A stretch of 64,000 nt of DNA, from the NCBI GenBank assembly GCA_036852015.1, contig JAANDG010000558.1, positions 1 through 64,000 on the forward strand, read 5' to 3'. This stretch comes from Pelodera strongyloides. Its lineage: Eukaryota; Nematoda; Chromadorea; Rhabditida; Rhabditidae. A program made the position numbers and the translations under genes. This document shows, piece after piece, positions 21,801-32,410 of this stretch; position 1 is the first letter of the stretch, and each line of letters starts with the position of its first letter. The notes under the pieces are model-generated. The model ran no database searches and was not told the origin of the DNA. It saw only the letters and a list, made by a program, of their open reading frames with translations.

Positions 21801-24800
21801 ACTCTAGTGAATAACTCGAAGAAAGTACACAGGTCCGAAGCAAAATTCAAAAACAATGGGCTTAGTAGATTACCTACTGTTGGAGAGCAGTTTCTCTGGC
21901 ACAGTTCTCTTAGTCTAGCAAAAAGACCTCTCCCGTCTATTTTCTAGTGTGTTTCGTATGTAACCGCCACTTGGACGCGAAATCGAGACTATCAACCGCG
22001 TTGATTTGCACTAACACTAAATGCAGCTGCGATTCGACGCTTCTCTACTGGAAACACTTTAGCCCTTGTGTGATTCTGCTCGGGTTGATAAGAAAATATT
22101 TCATTGCTTTAAAAAAAATACTTTATTTCATTGCACTGTACCGAAATAAAATACTGTAGAAGGATGGTAGAATCTATCGAAACTGAAGTAACGCGAACGG
22201 ATGGAAAAGGACCCTGTCGTTTTTCTAGAGTCTGCGTCTCACCTGCCGTCATTGGTCATGCCCGCCAGCGATTCCAACTGGAATGTGCCTCGACGACCGC
22301 AACAAATGTTTCCGATTTCTAGTGGAAATGCCTGACCGCGAGATCTCATCCATGTGCTGGGACCAAATCGTCCATGATGATAAGACAGAGGTGTGCTAAA
22401 CGCTTACAAAATGCACAATCTTAACATTAGAGCTGAATTCACTCCTCCTCCTTGTTCTACTTTTAACGTACGTAAAATGTATGTTCAGATGCTAATGCGG
22501 TATGATCACCCAATGTATGAGTACGTGGGATTCTGCAGCGCAAGCGAAATGGCCATTCGACGAAACCTGGAATTTGTGGCTGAGGAACTCGAGACCTCCA
22601 AGCGAGGATCGGCAGCGAGAGAAGCTTTTTGTGGAAGATATCAAGTGTGAGTCTTGTACCGTGTTTTACCAATTCTTCACCCGCCACATTGATTCACAAG
22701 TTTATGGATTATCGATATTCCAGCAAACTTTGCAATGTTCACTTTGGAAATGTTTGGCTTTCAAAACACTATTTCAACGCGGATACTAACCTTTCTTTAT
22801 CTTTGTAGGTATATCTTATACTTCGACAACAATAAGGTGGATTCCGATAGTACGCTCAAAATAGATGTGTAGGTTTCTTCACTAACTACTGTACACAAAA
22901 GAGACCTGAATCCTGAGTTTACGGCCGAGCCTTTTGGAGTGAAGAGTTAGTCTCCTCGTTTTCGTGACCGGTTTCTAGAGAAGAACACTTCGCCACTCCG
23001 TCACTTACACTCTTATTTTAGAACCGTGTATGCCACCATAGCTGACATACTCATCGCGATCTTCGGAGTGAACTTGTTCAACTTTTGGGGCGCGTCTCGG
23101 CGTCGCCATTTGGGTATGCAAATGCTACCTCCTTCAAAACAAACTTAGAAAACGAAGCTATGTGCACAAACCGCGTAAATGACGCAGCGAATGCAATTTT
23201 AAAATGTGAAACCTCGTGTTTTTTGCCATATGTTCTAACGAAACTAATTCAGCAAATTGAGCAAATTAGCTGTTGTCAATTCACAACTGCGAGGATATAA
23301 ATAATGAAATGTAACGTCGCTTCGCAACAATTAATAACTGGAGTTTCAGACCGACAGGTGGGCGAGTACAAGAGACAACAGATGCGCGCTCACTATCACC
23401 AGAAGATCGACGTCTACATGGAGAACAAGAGAAGGGAAAAGGCCCAGGAGCACAAGGATGTGGGTCGTCATTCGTACTTTCGCCTGGGCATAGAACAAGG
23501 CCATTTTCCTATCGCTGCAAACCGTTACAATTGATGTAATTGATGAAACATTGTTGTCATGCCGGCTACTTTTAAAATATATTTCTACGCGAAACATGGC
23601 GTCTTAGCCCCATGGGACGCTCGCACAATCCACAATTCTAGCAAACCATGGCTATTTTTTCTTGCGCTTGAACAAAGTATGCTTCTATAGAGTTGATCGT
23701 GAATGAGGGCGTCACTACCCACGATCTGCCAGGTCACTAATGTTGCAATTAAAGGGTATGGTCGAGGACTTCGATAGGCTGCCGATGGAAAATGCAGAAC
23801 CGCGTTCATCGACTGTAACCAAGAAGACGGCCACGAAAACTGGAAGAAAGAGCGCGCTGAAGGTGAGAAAACATATGATACTATTATAGATATGAGACTG
23901 TGAAAAACATACTAGTCCCTCAAAAAAGAACAAGGATTGTAAACAAAGACAGTGTATTGTATAATATCACTATTATTTCCGGAAGAGAGAATCTTAGACT
24001 CTGTTTGTATTCCAAAAACTTTGTATCTTGGTCTCGTGTACTGCCTGAGTCTCAGCTAGATTTGCTTTCTCAAAAAAAAATTAATTAAATAATCTAAGGG
24101 CAAGAAGAAGAGTGGGAAACGCTCAAAGACGACAACCGGCAAGGGCAAAAAGAGCAAGACTGGCAAGGTGTCGAAGTCCAAGGGCACCACTGGCAAGAAG
24201 ATCAAGAAGAGAAAGCTCAAGAAGGTCTACAAAAAGGTGTCCAAGGCTTCCGCTACTGCCCCGACGTCCGCTACGTCCAAGTCGAAAGCCACCGGTTCCG
24301 CCCTCGCCGCCTCCAAGTCCAAGGTCCTCTTTGCCAGTGCCACGACAGCAAAGCCGATCACGCAGAAGTCCGGGTCAAAGGTCACCACGGGAGGAAAAGC
24401 GTCGACCAAGAAAGGATCAAAGGCCACCGGAATGAAGTCCAGAACCGTCACGGTGAGTTTGATAGCCTTCATAAATAGAAGGAAGTAGTAGTCGTCGTCG
24501 TAATAGTAGAAGATAGAATTTGTAGTAGTAGTAGTAGTAGTAGTAGAAGTAGTAGTAGTAGCAGTAGTCATGCTAGTCCAAAATTCGCACGCGTCCTGGT
24601 TTCCTGTTGACTTTTATTGATTTCTTACATTTAATCACAAAAGTTTCGTCAGATGCGCAATGCTCGGAAACATTTGCAAGGAAATGCGCAGCATATGTCT
24701 TTCAAATTTATTTTTAGTTCTGCTCGAGAAGCGCTGGACCGGTCGCTCGCAAGGTAAAGATGCCCAAGCGCAGAAAGAATAAGAACAAGAAGCGCCTCGT

Positions 24801-27800
24801 CAAGATCCCCGTCGCCATTCCGCTGATGCACCCGAACGCCGCCGAGATCCAGAAGAAAATCGTTGGAACCTACCGCCCACCCGTGTACGACTACGAGATT
24901 GTTGCCGAACAGAAGACGCAGGTGTGAAAAATTGACTTGAGAATAAGTGCATAGCAATAGTGGTACTTCGACAATTGCGCATCATTAACTAACGGTTAGT
25001 ACGTATTAAGCACATACACACGAAAGTGAAAACCCCGATTTCGCCCCGATCATTGGCCGAAAAACCCCGGTTTCGCCCCGAATCTTTCAAAAAATAAAAA
25101 CCCTAAACGCCGAACGCGTCCCGATTTCGCCCCGATCGCAAATAATCGGGGCGAAATTGAGAACAAGGCCGGATTTCGCCCCGATTGTATCAAAAAACAC
25201 CGATTTCGCCCTGATCATTGGCCGAAACCGCGATTTCGCACCGATTTTTTTCCAAAAACCCCGATTTCGCCCCGATCATTTGCCGAAAAACCCCGATTTC
25301 GCCCCGATCATTTCCCAAAACCCCGAATTTGCCCCTATTTTTTTCCAAAAAGCCCCGATTTCGCCCCGATCAAGGCCCGTTTTTTTGCGGCACTTGATCG
25401 GGGCGAAATCGGGGTTTTTGGTTTCCCATGTTGCACAGTGGAGTGAAAGTACAAAATTAGAATTAATTCACATACTTTTAAGAAATCGGAACTCCGCTCC
25501 CAGGAAGCCATTGAGAAGACTCAGGTGAGTAATTAGCAGATATTGAGTAAATAATTAGCTTTAGTATTCCAGTCTAATATAATTTTACATATTCTTTACA
25601 AGTTAACTCTTATAAGTTACATTATAAGTCATAGGTTATAAATACAAGCTAACACAATAAGTTTACATTACATATTCATTCTAGCAGTCGTCCAAACGCC
25701 AAGCCCGACAAAACCCTACGGGGCCGAAGGGAAAGAACACCAAGGTATGCAACTGAAGGGGCAACAGCGCAATGTCAAATTAACGACTTAAAATGATAAA
25801 TGACAACACAACTAAACCTAGTTTGCGATTTTGATCATATTCTGGGCTCGGGAACTGCAACTGGTACAGGTCTTAATATTATCGTTTCCGACGAAACACT
25901 GTCCAGTGGGGCAGATGGCGTGCGTAACTGCGCAATCCTTCTAAGCTACATTTCACTATTTCACTGTCCAGTGGGGCAAATGGCCTGCGTAACTGCGCAA
26001 TCCTTCTAAGCTACACTTTACTATTACAGAAAGTGTCCCGGACAAGGAAAACGGAAGGTGCCCTCAGCGAGAAGACGTGCATTGGCTCCGAAACCGCGAG
26101 AGACAGGTCGATGTCCGCTAAGAGCAAAAGCAAGAAGGCAAAGGGAAAGGGCCAGGTATTATAAACGTACATATGATGTAATAGACATAGTCAAAACAAA
26201 AACACTATCCATAAGCGTGAAAGTAGCAGCACCGCTCAAATTATAGAAATACAAAGTACATGCACATGACCGAGATGAATGTCCAAACCCGAACCGCGAA
26301 AATGCAGGGTTTCAGCAGGGAATAGATTGTATCCTAGTTTCCTTACATCAATCATGAGTAAGTAAAATCCACATTCAGGCACCCAAGGACAGGAAGCACA
26401 CCCTGAGCGAGAAGACAGCCGAGGATTCTGTGGCAGCCGCAGCTAGGACGAAGAACGTGAAAAAACCGAAAGAGAAGGCCGACAAGAAAAGCAAGGTAAT
26501 AAATAAACACTTTCTATATAGTAGTAGTGGGTAGTCCTCCCCCCCCCCCCATAGCAAACGTTCGAAAACAACAAGAATGTTAAAGGGAATATGTATGCCC
26601 TTTTTGAAGTTAAGCTGTATTAATAGAATGTGTGTTCCTCTTTAAGGAAACAACAACAAAAATTGTTAAAAGTTTCCCATTTAAAAGAAAATGATTTTCA
26701 AAGTTCATCTTTTCCATAGTAAACGCGTTGCTTGACCCCCTGGCTTACACGGCAGTGCTGATGGAGCAAAAAATTTTGCATATGTGTGCATACATCGGCA
26801 TATAGCATTCAACAGCGACATATTTGCATGCAAATGAGAATATTCGAATTTACATATTCAGTCGCCTACTTAAATTCATGTCTGGTGTGGAAACTCTAGT
26901 TTCGCAGTTGTTTTGCTCATTTTGAGTGCCTACATATTCCCTTTAAAGGAAGGCAGTCACTTCAAAATCAACTTTTTTATTCGATTTTTATTAGAAGCAA
27001 GCAGATTTATAAAACAATATGCAGCCCATAAAAATCCACATAAAATGGAACTCAGGGAGAGAAATCAATGAGAATGAGTTTTGATAAATGACCGACGCCG
27101 GTGCATATATGCAATTGCCAGGGGTACTTGGAGAGTGAACAGCCTGCAGTGTTACACCTGGCGCGTGGTTTATCACTGCAGGGTATTTATTATGAAACTC
27201 TATACGGGCAATTATAAACTACGGTATATAAGTAAAAGTCATAAACAGGGATTTCTCTCCCTGAGTTCGTTTTGCCGTACTTTGGCGCTGGAATCGTCGT
27301 TTTCTTCACATACTTGAACAATTAATGAAAAGCGAATAAAAAATACGAATTTGTAGTGACTGCGATCCTTTAACTGTGGAAGATTGCGAAATAAGTGCAT
27401 TCATAAGAGCAAAGCTTAGGATTCGGGTTAAAGGACAGCCCTGCGTCGTAGAATATTATGAACATATTTCCAGACTGCCCAAAAGGAATCCAAGAAAGAT
27501 GTCCTCTCGGAACGGACCGCGCTCGCCTCGGATTTCGAGGTCAATGTCAAGGGAGGAAAGAAGCCGAAGGGCAAGGGAAAGAAGGTCGCAAAGGAGCAGG
27601 TATAACACAAAGACGGATTGACATATCTTAGCAGACCGTAATCTGCAATGCCCCAGTTTCTATTGTATCGGTTATTGTATCTATTGCTGATCCGGGTTGG
27701 GGGATCCGGGTTGCTTGGGGGGATTCGACGCATTGGTTGTAATGGTTAGTTTAACTGCAAATATGTTTCATTACCATTACAGAAGGCCGGCAGCAAGAGG

Positions 27801-29753
27801 AGTGCGGAACCACTGAGCGAAAAAACAGCGAGAGGATCGGAGGTTGAGCCAAAGTCCAAGGAAGTGAACAAGGATACGGACAAAAAACCCCCGGCCAAGG
27901 AACAGGTAAACAGTGTATCTAAGTTGTAATAGATAATAAATGGGTTTGTTACAGTCTTCATAGACTGCAGGCGCGGAGGTTGTATATACTATGATGTTGT
28001 ACTGCGAATTCGCAAAGGAAAAAAAACCAAAAAGAATTCTCTTGGAATTCTTTTTGGATTTCTTGCTCTGCGAATTCGCAGCATTTCTGGTGCGAATTCG
28101 CAGTGCAAAATCCTAGGCGAGAGAGCAGGCACTGCGGGGAGGGCGAAAAGCTTTTTTACGTTATTCGGTGCGAATTCGCAGGGCACATAAGAGTCTGCGA
28201 ATTCGCACCGGGTATTTTGCCGGTGTGAATTTGGAAAGACTGCTGTGCGAATTCGCACACCCCACTTTTCCCGTGCGAAATCGCAATCCATTAACAGAGC
28301 ACCAAGTAGACAAATATACAATTATTTCAGAAGCGTGCTGGAAAGAAAAGTGGCGAACCACTCAGCGAAAAGACAGCGAGGGATTCAGAAGTAGAGCCGA
28401 AGTCGAAATCCAAGGGCGCCAGAAAGAACAAGGGTCAGAAGGACCAGGTCAACCAGGTGTGTAATATGCATTGTACAAAAATGCTACTTAAATATCACTA
28501 TATCTAGATGCTGTAGTTTCAAGGTGAGTAAAGAAATACACCATTAAGTTACTAAATGGGATTTATTCTAGAAACGTGCACAGAGAAGCGCAGAGCTTCT
28601 GAGCGAGAAGACGGCCGTCGGATCAGAGGCTGACGTCAAAAATAAGGTATGAATGGCACCTGATCATTAGTTTGCTTTGCCGTTCATTAGTTTGCAAGTG
28701 TATGTGGTAGTTGCAGTTCCATCCCCGTAGGGAGATAAAACGGGAATGTGGTGAGCAGTAAGCATTGGTTTTGTAAGTATAAATAAATAGGACCACTTTA
28801 GGTCACCACAAAGGCCAAGAAGGAGGTTCCTGTCGCCAAGGAGGTAACCGAAGGCAAGAAGGATGCAGCAGTGCTAAAGCCAGTGGAGCGCAAGACCAAG
28901 GCGGCTGCGGGAGAGAAGAAAAGGGTATTATAAAAATTAACACTTTTGGAGAATCGGTGTTTGTCAGTTCGTACACTCAGTGAAGTCGGCAAGTTCGGCG
29001 TATTCTACAAGAGCAACACTATCATAAAACAATGAACTATCGATCGTGTACTATAGTTCGCGCTTCTGATCGGGGTCAACATATTGCATAATCAGCATTA
29101 ATGCTAGTAATGTATCCGTACTTAAATAATAATTCTAGGGCCTCACAAAGGACGTACGCAAGGGCAAAGAAGCCTCCAGGTTGAGCAAAGAAAAGGTCGT
29201 CGAGAAGAAGTCGACCAAAGGGTCCAAGGAAGCCCCTAAGTTAAACACAGAAAAGGCCGACAAGAAGTCCGCCAAAGAGGCCGCAGCGAAGGCTACAGTG
29301 CCACCGAGCAAGAACTCCAGTGTTGGAAAGGGACCGAAGGAAAAGGTACGTACAGATAACACATCCACCTCAGCATGCTCCAATATTGAGACCACACAAA
29401 CCATAATGCTCAAAATAGCAGTAAGATAGTTGGCATTGACTTCCGACATCTAAGCAAAAAGTGACCGGTGACGTCGACTTGTGAGATCCCAAGCGACCAA
29501 CCGATCTCCCTAATAGTTAGCTGAGTGTGGGCAGCCAAAAACCTTATAATCTATCAATAAACAACAATTATTTAAGAGTTCCCTGTCAACCACCGGAAAG
29601 CCTTCTTCTGGCAGCAAGGCCAAATGCATGGACGACCCGCCTACGAAGGCAATCAAGGCAGCAGTCAAGGACAATAAGGAAGCTGCCAGGGCAAAGGCTG
29701 CCCAAAAAAGAATGAACATGACGAATACTATCGAAAATTTAATGTTTTGTTAG
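15873..29753 (+). CDS. 23-exon membrane protein with repetitive Lys-rich tail
   Basis: I do not recognise this family. Exons read by eye: 15873-15969, 16612-16742, 17404-17469, 17578-17634, 22229-22390, 22489-22646, 22809-22868, 23022-23113, 23350-23459, 23755-23862, 24099-24452, 24718-24921, 25483-25524, 25685-25744, 26030-26155, 26379-26495, 27474-27599, 27783-27905, 28331-28456, 28572-28646, 28802-28924, 29139-29345, 29577-29753. All join GT-AG with matching phases into 2901 nt, 966 aa plus TAG. The order is signal peptide, Cys-containing ectodomain, one hydrophobic segment followed by RR, and a tail of about 700 residues dominated by Lys, Ser, Thr, Ala and Glu. The start is chosen because an acceptor (CAATTACAG) lies 3 nt before ATG, as in the paralogue at 43426. 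AATAAA is at 29801. Exons could be missing in the 4.6-kb intron 4. The cellular role is unknown. Confidence 0.72.
16011..16454. mobile_element. MITE family D in intron 1 (TTAA target)
   Basis: Ends AGGGAGAGGC and GCCTCTCCCT, flanked by TTAA (16007-16010 and 16455-16458). It is homologous to 51957-52396 and to the window's first 83 bases. GGGAGAGGC is locally duplicated at the left end. Confidence 0.87.
18026..19131. mobile_element. GAGGCCGTATTCACCA-ended element J1
   Basis: A 1.1-kb element with inverted ends GAGGCCGTATTCACCA. Inside these are CCCGGGAAA and CCCGGGTAAA-type pairs. Shorter elements with the same ends lie at 31521-32096 and 60835-60975. It has no transposase. The interior holds a tRNA-Glu gene. 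Confidence 0.8.
18438..18508 (-). tRNA. tRNA-Glu (CTC)
   Basis: On the minus strand it reads TCCTTTGTGGTCTAGTGGTT, then loop GCTCTCA (anticodon CTC), and box B GGTGTTCGATTCCCC. The acceptor stem pairs at six of seven positions (TCCTTTG with CAACGGA). Length is 71 nt and the D and T arms look intact. It is the best tRNA candidate in the window. It lies inside a transposable element within an intron, so it could be a mobilised copy. Confidence 0.75.
19560..19800. repeat. dispersed GCGCGCCGNAA repeat, reverse copy
   Basis: AAAATGCGCGCCG recurs in tandem-like fashion, as in 15049-15310 (opposite orientation) and 63940-64000. Confidence 0.65.
20078..20510. mobile_element. MITE family F, copy 1 (TTAA target)
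   Basis: Ends AGGGACGCGGTCACCGTTTT and its complement, flanked by TTAA (20074-20077 and 20511-20514). Copy 2 is at 49641-50018. Confidence 0.88.
23022..23113 (+). other. exon 8: single membrane segment
   Basis: Encodes ATIADILIAIFGVNLFNFW followed by GASRRH. The hydrophobic stretch is followed by Arg-Arg, so by the positive-inside rule the Lys-rich tail would face the cytoplasm and the protein would be type I. One Asp within the segment lowers certainty. Confidence 0.6.
24099..24921 (+). other. exons 11-12: extremely basic tail segment
   Basis: Exon 11 (118 codons) opens GKKKSGKRSKTTTGKGKKSK and continues as Lys/Ser/Thr/Ala-rich sequence. Exon 12 has KMPKRRKNKNKKRLVK followed by a less basic part ending GTYRPPVYDYEIV. 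The composition resembles histone H1 or other nucleic-acid-binding tails, but no globular domain is visible. Confidence 0.6.
24480..24562. repeat. GTA/GTC trinucleotide microsatellite
   Basis: Runs of GTAGTAGTA with GTCGTC, in intron 11 just after the donor site. Confidence 0.85.
25010..25425. repeat. minisatellite GATTTCGCCCC in intron 12
   Basis: About a dozen irregular copies of CCCCGATTTCGCCCCGATCA with AAAAA spacers, reversing orientation at both ends (ATCGGGGCGAAAT). It is the same family as 4405-4810. Frames within it are artefacts. Confidence 0.8.
25897..26024 (+). repeat. tandem duplication before exon 15
   Basis: Two copies of a roughly 65-bp unit (CACTGTCCAGTGGGGCA ... CTAAGCTACA) sit immediately upstream of the exon 15 acceptor. 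The second copy supplies TACTATTACAG; the first ends CACTATTTCAC and is not an acceptor. Confidence 0.85.
26584..26942. mobile_element. MITE family B, copy 2 (TTAA target)
   Basis: Same ends as 2309-2665, flanked by TTAA (26580-26583 and 26943-26946), in intron 16. Its right TTAA is shared with the next MITE. Confidence 0.87.
26947..27369. mobile_element. MITE family E (TTAA target)
   Basis: Ends AGGAAGGCAGTCACT and AGTGACTGCGATCCT are imperfect inverted repeats, flanked by TTAA (26943-26946 and 27370-27373). Related sequence is at about 46340-46610 and 58595-58660. Confidence 0.75.
28010..28285. repeat. cluster of TGCGAATTCGCA palindromes in intron 18
   Basis: Six exact copies of the 12-bp palindrome TGCGAATTCGCA occur within about 250 bp, plus degenerate ones (GTGTGAATTTGG, TGCGAAATCGCA). 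Spacing is irregular. Confidence 0.85.
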
Positions 29754-29800
29754 GCGTTCGTAGTGGTTAAAATATAATGTTCGTGGTAATTCATAAGCTT

Positions 29801-29806
29801 AATAAA
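29801..29806 (+). terminator. poly(A) signal of the 23-exon gene
   Basis: AATAAA lies 48 nt after the TAG stop. A second candidate, AATAAA, is at about 29838. Confidence 0.6.
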
Positions 29807-29809
29807 TAG

Positions 29810-31067
29810 TAAGTCAATGGTGAATTGGAAGTTGTAAAATAAAGGAAAGCGGACGGTTCTATGTGAGAAAAGTACGGTTTGTAACAACACCGCTTCATTA
29901 TTACGAAATCCGATGTACAGTTTTAGCCTCTGCATTGTAGAATTTTGTAGAATTAGAATTTGGAGATTTATTCTAGTGAAGCGTACCTAGTCGAGCGGGT
30001 ATTACGCAAGACATATTATCCGCACCTATGTTAAATTTCCCGTCCAATAAAATATTTCCCCAAGAAGAGTAGTAATGGGCTTATACAATGGAATGATTCT
30101 TCTAAGTTCTAAGCTTACGGTGGGTTAGAATTAGATTTCGAGGCACTTTAGCTTTCGCGACACCATGTTTGGCAGAAGATGACGACAGCATAATAAGACA
30201 ACACTAGAACCAAATCCACTGCTGGTGCATAAACAAAGGTACCCCGGTACCCTCTAAAATATAAAATGATAAATTATTCACACCCGTCTTTCTTACTAAT
30301 AGTCAACAAGTCATATAAAGTAGTAGACATCTCTAAAATGTCAACATTATCATTCAAAACTTCACAAACGTATGGGTAAATAAAACATCCCTTGATAGAG
30401 TCCACATTGTGAATTGGATAACAGGATAACTTACAACAACCGCCGCAAGATTAAAAAAAAACAAGCCTTCATTTCACACTCGCCTGAGTGTCGGGTGGCA
30501 CTAATTGGTTCGCATACACACATAAGCAAAATTCAAGCGAAATGCTAGCCCCTTTGGAAAATTCTGCATATGATAAGCAAATCCTATGTACAAAATTACG
30601 ACCGTACAAAATTAGCATAGGATACATAGGATTTGCTTATTCTATGCAAATTTTGCAAAAGAGGCTAGCATTTCGCTTTAAAAGGACACAAGCCTTCAAT
30701 AAAGAAAGAAGGAACAAACACATAAAATTCACACTACAAATGCATACAATAAAGAGACAGATTCTTAATATTTATATCAGGAATTATTTGTTCTTTCAAA
30801 ATATGTCCTGTTTTGCCATACGAATACCAAAAAAGGTTGACTAATACTTCGTTTTCGTCCTGCCGGGGACTAGTTTTAAAGTAACAAATGGTCATATTTA
30901 CTTTTTCTTTCATGAAAAACAAGAACTGTACGGCTAATAAATAGCATAAAACCAAATTGATACCCTAACTAAGCGCCTCACGACTTTTTTATACCAATAA
31001 GGGACCTAGTGTCCAATTTTCCGAAAAATAGGTCAATGTAAAAACGGCAACTGATCTTTGTTATAGA
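29810..31067. other. intergenic, one small hairpin element
   Basis: No gene is seen. A hairpin at about 30535-30675 has ends AGCGAAATGCTAGCC and its complement, and inner arms CATAGGATTTGC. It resembles the AGCGAAATACCGG family in its first eight bases. Confidence 0.5.
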
Positions 31068-31326
31068 ATGTTAATTCTATATAATGAAGCAATTAATATT
31101 GTTGTCCTTTTAGGTACTTGTGCTTTTCCCGCTACCGGTCCACAATTGTTGAAAGACAATAGCACCGCACTGGTCGTATCGCCCGGATTCTTCTGGAATT
31201 CAAATGAAACACAACCTGAATACTACAACGCGTCCAAGTGTCAGTGGATAATAACTGTTCTACCGGGGCAAAAGCTCGAAGTCGACGTGGATGGAACGGT
31301 AATTCAGTCCTTCCTTCATTATATTG

Positions 31327-31504
31327 AAGCGAAATACCGGTCGGTTTTTGAAACGCATCGTGGACAACTGAATTCCTCCGTATTTATGCTAATTTGCTCG
31401 AGTTTAGCTCGATATTTTATTCTAATTTATGTTCATTTGCATATGCTGCATAATAATGCTGATGTACTCGATGCGTTTCAAAAACCGGCATGTATTTTGC
31501 TCTA
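31327..31504. mobile_element. MITE family I, copy 1
   Basis: Ends AGCGAAATACCGGTCGG and a degenerate complement, as in the better copy at 59806-59980. It sits in the first intron of the CUB-like gene. Confidence 0.75.
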
Positions 31505-31520
31505 AAAATTAAAACGAGCG

Positions 31521-32096
31521 GAGGCCGTTTTCACCAACATTTACTTCTGTCATACATTTTTGACCATCAAAAAGGTACTTAGGTTACGTAAATTTATGAC
31601 AGAAGGCAACACGCCTTTTGATGGATTTCACCAACATTTACTTTTTTTGAAGGAAAACGTCGTTGGATAACAGCTAGATTAGTTTTTAAAACGAATATGC
31701 TATACATCTAAGTAATTACCAATAGTTATTTACCACGTAAACAAGAAATAGCTAAATAATCAAGAGTGTAATCACTTTATTAATATGTGAAATTTGTTTC
31801 GAAAACTGAAATCATTGTTATCTAATGTTTACAAAGCATATTTACCATAAAAACCATACAATTATTAAACAGTTCAGTTAATCAGCTCTCATAATGGTGA
31901 AAAAACCGAAGTACGGGGATACTTCCACCTTTTTGGCCTAAGTACGCCTCCCATGCTATAGGCGTACTTCTGTCAAAAAGGTACTTAACCTAAGTACCTT
32001 TTTGACAGAAGTAAATGTTGGTGAAACCGGAAGTACCGCGCGCTTTTGACTGAAGTACCCTTTTTGACAGAAGTAAATGTTGGTGAAAACGGCCTC
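31521..32096. mobile_element. GAGGCCGTTTTCACCA-ended element J2
   Basis: Ends GAGGCCGTTTTCACCAACAT and its complement, with inner repeats of ACTTCTGTCA. It lies in the CUB-like gene intron, 13 bases before coding-like sequence. Its right half is duplicated inversely at about 34527-34770. Confidence 0.8.
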
Positions 32097-32410
32097 GGGA
32101 TCAATCGAGTCTTATCCCTTTCTCATGATATGCTAATGTGCTACGAATACACGAGCGACTGGAAGCGAGACACCCACCTACAGCGTAAGCGGAAAAGCGA
32201 TTTAAAAGAATGGATAAAACAAAATTATGGGTTGTAAGAAATATACTGATCCACACAGAAAATACAATCATAGCATAACATTGTATCCGTATCCTATAGC
32301 TTTTATGTTTTACACATCAACTCTTGGTAGCTGAGCATCGTCATTTCATAACAGGCACCTTCAACAAGTCGGATCTTTACCGGAGCGGAGCCTATGTGAT
32401 CGCGTAAAAA
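31851..32410 (+). repeat. inverted duplication A (left arm)
   Basis: About 560 bp that recurs as its reverse complement at 34213-34773. It includes half of element J2 and the last two exons of the CUB-like gene. The spacer of about 1.8 kb holds LINE sequence. Confidence 0.9.

Larger units (their letters stand above)
17635..22228 (+). other. intron 4 of the 23-exon gene, 4.6 kb, repeat-filled
   Basis: It contains a hairpin element at about 17695-17905 (ends near GGACATTTTCCGGAAAAG), the large GAGGCCG-ended element with a tRNA-Glu, a GCGCGCC repeat and a family F MITE. Exons on both sides are phase 0, so skipped or unseen phase-0 exons are possible. Confidence 0.55.
15873..22868 (+). other. 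signal peptide and ectodomain exons 1-7
   Basis: Exon 1 encodes MWFRAIGVFSWAILIHLLVG followed by a small-residue cleavage region. Exon 2 opens DPRCKLMNGFVC. Exon 3 reads PDYFRFLNCTKHLGLQ and has an N-C-T glycosylation site. Exon 5 has five Cys, including CLDDRNKCFRFL and SSMCWDQIV. Exon 6 has GFCSASE and AFCGRYQ. The Cys spacing suggests disulphides. I know no named domain with this pattern; exons 1-3 match 43426-44711 one for one. Confidence 0.65.
26030..28646 (+). other. exons 15-20: repeated LSEKTA cassette exons
   Basis: Six successive exons encode the same layout: basic lead, then ALSEKTCIGSE, TLSEKTAEDS, VLSERTALASD, PLSEKTARGSE, PLSEKTARDSE or LLSEKTAVGSE, then a Lys-rich run. Lengths are 126, 117, 126, 123, 126 and 75 nt. 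All are phase 0 at both ends, so each can be skipped without frame change. Exons 18 and 19 are the most alike (EPLSEKTAR, SEVEPKSK), pointing to recent tandem exon duplication. Exons 21 and 22 may be older, diverged members (RKTKAAA, LNTEKADKK). Confidence 0.75.
31068..32407 (+). pseudogene. CUB-like domain gene, truncated
   Basis: Exon 1 (31068-31298) gives a possible signal peptide (IVVLLGTCAFPATG), then SPGFFWNSNE, YYNASKCQWIITVLPGQ and KLEVDVDG, the first half of a CUB or nematode CUB-like domain. ATG is preceded by TTGTTATAG, an acceptor-like site. Alternatively TTTTAG at 31113 is an intron end. A second exon ending 32184 reads HDMLMCYEYTSDWKR, and a third (32355-32407) reads TFNKSDLYRSGAYVIA then TAA; these two join in phase. 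The join from exon 1 to exon 2 does not work in frame, and a transposable element fills that intron. Coding stops where inverted repeat A ends (32410), so the real 3' part seems lost. CUB proteins are usually secreted and bind ligands. Confidence 0.6.

Noticed and set aside
24227..24571. 114-aa minus-strand frame of Thr repeats and Ala/Asp-rich sequence
   Set aside because: It is the antisense shadow of the Lys-rich exon 11 and the GTA microsatellite.
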